This document shows positions 60,101 to 64,000 of a stretch of 64,000 nt of DNA, piece after piece. Below the pieces are notes generated by a model. That model did not search any database. It worked only from the letters and a program-made list of their open reading frames with translations, and was not told the origin of the DNA. The DNA is from Hybos culiciformis. Its lineage: Eukaryota > Arthropoda > Insecta > Diptera > Hybotidae. The translations under genes were made by a program, and so were the position numbers. Within the stretch, counting starts at the first letter, position 1, and each line of letters begins with the position of its first letter. The stretch covers positions 46,935,525-46,999,524 of the forward strand of contig OZ023273.1 in NCBI GenBank assembly GCA_964007475.1, in the 5' to 3' direction.

Positions 60101-61542
60101 ATATAAAGTGTTTAAAAATATTATCAAAAAAATTATGATCTTAGAAAAAAAATGGAAAATGAAAATTAATTAAGAAAATCTTTTCTGATTTTTTCGAATT
60201 TTTTATTTTAATAAATAATTTAAACAACATATTTTTTTATTTTACATTCTAAACCCTCCGTTTAAAACCTAAAATTTTATTTTTAAACTCAGATGATAAC
60301 GTCAAAAGCAACTGCAATTTGAAGTAATTCCAAAACTTTAAAGATCATAAAAACATATTTTAATATTTTTAAATTTCTCTCAACACATTGTTAAACAAAA
60401 TTTTTTCTAAATGAGGTATATTGGTCTTTTGTGGCATTTTTAATTAATATCTGTCATAGACCGAAATACCCCGTTCAGGAAAAAATTACAAGTCATCATC
60501 AAATTATTTTCACTTCCAATAGAAAAAAATTAAAATTGTGGTTTTTCATTTTATATTGATGAAAATATAATTTCATAAAAATTATTATTATAATGTATGC
60601 ATATTAATTATTTTTTTCATTGACAGTGCAAACACCAAATAGTGTCAAAAATTGTGATATATTTTTAACCAAAATTTTAAATAAAATAATAGTAATACTG
60701 AAATTTAAAAATAATTTTATTTTTGTCAACGAATTCTATTTAGATTTTTTTCATTGAATTTACTTAGGTACCTAACGTGTGAACATTGTATTCGATTGAT
60801 GAAAATTTATAATTTAAAAAATTGAGGCGCTTGTATTTTATAGTAAAAGATAATCATTTATTTTCATATATACATATACATATATTTAAATATATATTAT
60901 GTATATTTCTATGTGTTTGTTTTTTTCAAAATATTAAAAAATTAACTTTTTAAACAGCATTTATATATTTTTGTAGACAATTCAAAATGTCGATAAAAAT
61001 ATACAAAAAGAATCATTCTTAAATAACTAAGAAGTAAATTATTCCAAGTTATACAAATTTCAAAATTAATTCTAATAAGATGCGTAAGCTGGTAATCTAG
61101 TTAATTTTGATAATGATGATTGTAATTTAAAAACTAAAAGGGTTGTTGTTAATTATACACTTTTTTTTATTTTTAATGATTAATAACTCATCGATGTAGA
61201 AAAATAACTAAAATTCAGAGATAATATATTTCATAATATTTTATTTTATTCATTAAGATATTTAAAAAATAATTATCAATATTTTTATGTCAAAGACACG
61301 GACATTAAGATATTAAAAAATAACTATCAATCTTTTTATTTCAAAGAACAGGCTACTTGTATTGCAGCTTTAATATATTAAACCCTGTAACATTTTCCAT
61401 TTCCTTGGGGAGGAATATTAATGTCTTTAAAATTGATATTCAAAATGTAGCGGAGGCATAATTTTCAAATTATTCAAAAAGAAAATATATATGTAATTTC
61501 AACAAATTACAAAAAAAAAAGTTTTACCAAGAAGAAGTACAA
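57160..61542. other. A+T-rich stretch downstream of the receptor
   Basis: Contains the unknown end of the receptor 3' untranslated region. Otherwise there is background, a patch with repeated GAGCCGCA words at 59615-59965 that may be a decayed hAT element, and a 51-bp tandem duplication starting ATTAAGATATT at 61252-61353. No gene is supported. Confidence 0.45.
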
Positions 61543-62100
61543 TTTTTTTGAAGTTTATACTTCTTTAGCGACGATGGAAGAAATTTGGTAGAGGGTAAAA
61601 ATTTATTTTCATATAAAATTTTTCTGAGAATCGTCATCATTTTTCTGAGAATCGACCGTCATCATTTTTCAAAAATTAAAAAAAAAAACAAACCATAATT
61701 GGGTTCGAACCTGGCACCTTCAGACTTATTAGTATGGTGTTCTATCCACTAAGCCATACGGCCATATAATTCTTGCTTTCTAAAATATAATTAAAAAAAG
61801 TCTAATAAACCATTCATTTTTTTGTTTTTATTTTATTGTAGGGGAATAAAAAATAATACTCAAAAAAAAAAATAAGAAAAGAATTAGAATACTCAAAAAA
61901 CGAGTTTGAAAAATTAACTAACCAATCAAAAAATTAATCTCATTGCCATATAATGAGATTTAATATTATTTAGGAAAATAAATCAAAAATATTTTTTGTA
62001 TTTGTTTAGAAAGCTAAACTCATATAGGCAATATGGCTTAGTATTATAGTAGAACATCACACTGTAAGTCTGAAGGTGCCTGGTTCGATTCCCAATGAGG
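61543..62100 (-). repeat. composite SINE-like repeat with two diverging tRNA-like modules, copy B
   Basis: This is the reverse-oriented counterpart of 33121-33693. The left module (61698-61768, - strand) has A box TGGCTTAGTGG (61746-61756) and B box GGTTCGAACCC (61701-61711). The right module (62026-62098, + strand) has a partial A box, TGGCTTAGT, and B box GGTTCGATTCC (62082-62092), with an anticodon-loop-like CTGTAAG. The modules point away from each other. The - strand end is again CTAAAGAAGTATAAACTTC plus A's. A 20-25 bp duplication, TTTTCTGAGAATCGTCATCA, lies at 61619-61669. Both modules keep both promoter boxes here, unlike copy A, so this copy is the better model of the intact unit. 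Confidence 0.8.
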
Positions 62101-63087
62101 ATTTTTTTTTTTTTAATAAAGAAACAAATCCTTTTAGTATTTTTGGAAAACGTTAAATATTCATATGATATATGATAAAAATTAAATTTTTGCACCACTT
62201 AACAATTCTTGAATTAAAATAAAAATATGATTTATAGTTTTTCATTAAAAAAAAGAAATTAAATAATCCTTTTCTTTGTGGGTCGCCAAAAAAAAATTCT
62301 CATGTGACAACGGAATTTATTGTCGATTTATTTATATATGTATAATAAAATAAGGGACTATGAAATAATTAAAAAGTAATAGTTAGCAATAGAAATATAC
62401 ATTTATTTTTTGATCCTATATTTTTTAATTTATAGCTTAAATATTATTTGCCAAATTCGATTCTAATTTCAATTTGATATTTTCGTCTATTTTTTATTTT
62501 GACATGCAGATTGTGAAAACTTCGGAATTTCACGCAGTTACGAATGATTAAATATAAAAATATAAAATATTGTTAACTTCATATTATTTAACGTCTCAAA
62601 TTAATTATAGATTTAGCTAGACAAATAATATTATTTCCAGTCGATGATGAACTTTTACAGATAAGACTTATATAAACAAAATACAATAAAATAGATTTAA
62701 ATGCCAAAATTTAATAAAATTATTTAACAATTGATTAATATGAACAAAAATTTAGTAAAATGTCTTAAAATTCGATTTATATGAACAAAATTTCGATTTA
62801 TAATTCATAATGTTTAATTTAAATTAGTTATTCGAGCTGATTTTCCATCAAATAAAATAATTTTCGAAACATCTGGGAAATGTTTTTACACACTCTAGAT
62901 TATTTTTTACAGAGATCATGTAACCACTAAAGTTATAAACATTATATCCTATAAAACAAATTTATAATATTGGACGCACTAAACTCGTTACAAACAACAT
63001 AGGTATATTTTGGCATTGATAGTATAGATATCGATCAAGTAATTTATCATTATAGGTTTTCCCGGCTCAAAATATGCAAAAAAAAAA
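62101..63087. other. A+T-rich non-coding stretch, nothing recognised
   Basis: Background sequence between the composite repeat and MITE copy 3. No feature is supported. Confidence 0.6.
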
Positions 63088-63319
63088 CACGAAGCAGTCA
63101 TAGAACTGCCTACAGAAGTTTATACTTAAAGATTTAAAAACTATGAAAAAAACTATGAATAACAGTGGCTACAAATGATGGGCTGCTCAGTAAAAAATGT
63201 AAATTAAAATAAAAATCAGTCCATCAGTCCAAAAGCAGTCCATTATTTGTAGCCACTGTTATTTCATAGTTTAAATCTTAAGTATAAACTTCTGTAGGCA
63301 GTTCTATGACTGCTTCGTG
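63088..63319. mobile_element. palindromic MITE, copy 3
   Basis: Starts CACGAAGCAGTCATAGAACT and ends with its complement, AGTTCTATGACTGCTTCGTG. The outer 40 bp are perfectly paired and similarity to copies 1 and 2 continues inward. The centre has a small local duplication (CAGTCCATCAGTCCA). The A-tract on the left and T-tract on the right are as in the other copies. Confidence 0.88.
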
Positions 63320-64000
63320 TTTTTTTTTTTATTTCTCCTGAGATACATTCTTTTACATAACAAATTATTGCTATAATTTTATTAAATTAACACTAATTCA
63401 CAACCCTTACAGAATGTTTAATTTGATTATTTGATTATTTAACATAAAGCGGTACATTAAAAACATTAATGTGCGTTATTAATTACCTTAATTTTACATT
63501 AATAAAAGCTAATAAAAACTCATTAAACAACATTTTTTATTTTGATAGGTATTAGATATGAGAATTTAATGACTTGTATTCTTGTATATACCTTTATGTT
63601 TGCATATTTCGTAAAATTATATAATTTGATAACATTCGCGAATATTGATATTTTTTTGAAGGAAATTACAAATATTAGAGGGCAATATAAAATAACGAAG
63701 CCGGCGGCAGGTGCACGCCACTCGCCAGTGACAATAAAATGTTCACATACAATACTAAACTTAGTATTTTATTATGCTCGAAAACGTATTCTTACTATAC
63801 TTTGATAATTATCTTACTTTAACTTATTATTATTATAAGTATGCAAATCTTATAATGATTTTGTTTAAATTTTACATTATTATTGCAAAAATATTTACAG
63901 ACTAAAGCGTTTATTTTATTAAAAAAAAATACTTAACTTGTACTATTGATTTGTTTGAATAAAATTTGAATTATAATAAAACTTTGAAAAACTAAGAATT
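63320..64000. other. window end, A+T-rich with one GC-rich patch
   Basis: Mostly background. The patch 63690-63735 (ACGAAGCCGGCGGCAGGTGC and following bases) is strikingly GC-rich for this window. It is open in one frame but shows no recognisable product. Confidence 0.4.

Noticed and set aside
62026..62098. Possible tRNA-Tyr gene (CTGTAAG loop)
   Set aside because: The D-arm has extra bases and the acceptor stem does not close; it recurs in the composite repeat.
63542..63805. 87-codon + strand ORF covering the GC-rich patch
   Set aside because: Most of it is A+T-derived residues; only the GC patch is unusual, and neighbouring frames are just as open there.

Overview
This window looks like nuclear DNA of an insect. 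It is very A+T-rich, has no bacterial gene layout, and holds one spliced gene with canonical GT..AG introns, several animal-type DNA transposons and tRNA-derived repeats. The insect order cannot be fixed from the sequence.

The only host protein-coding gene I can support is on the + strand at 43692-57008. It has five coding exons (43692-44202, 44493-44595, 45943-46068, 53218-53401, 56211-57008) that join in frame to a 573-residue class A biogenic-amine G-protein-coupled receptor with all seven transmembrane segments. The sequence best fits the insect alpha2-adrenergic-like octopamine receptor class (Octalpha2R type). The amine-receptor family is certain; the ligand class is an inference from remembered family features.

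The remaining sequence is low-complexity A+T-rich DNA with many non-autonomous or decayed mobile elements. (a) At least four insertions have matching terminal inverted repeats and 8-bp target duplications, as in hAT transposons (1372-2166 with relics of the transposase C-terminus, 15646-15853, 17371-18233, 29890-30690); a fifth at 51216-51386 has a 7/8 duplication. (b) Three copies of one long palindromic MITE lie at about 27766, 32440 and 63088. (c) Two copies of a composite repeat at 33121-33693 and 61543-62100 carry two diverging tRNA-like promoter modules; a third end fragment is at 28411-28485. (d) A 681-bp element with about 28-bp inverted ends is at 37433-38113. (e) A 3.5-kb element lies inside receptor intron 3 (46799-50267). 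It has TIRs, a frameshifted DDE transposase of the IS5/PIF-Harbinger type on the + strand, and a divergently oriented unrecognised accessory gene on the - strand. The region between the two genes repeats a motif found in the TIRs.

A few short non-A+T islands (13102-13166, 21227-21260, 22140-22400, 24274-24312, 63690-63735) might be isolated exons or conserved elements. They are listed as findings, not as genes. I see no rRNA gene, functional tRNA, CRISPR array or virus-like gene.
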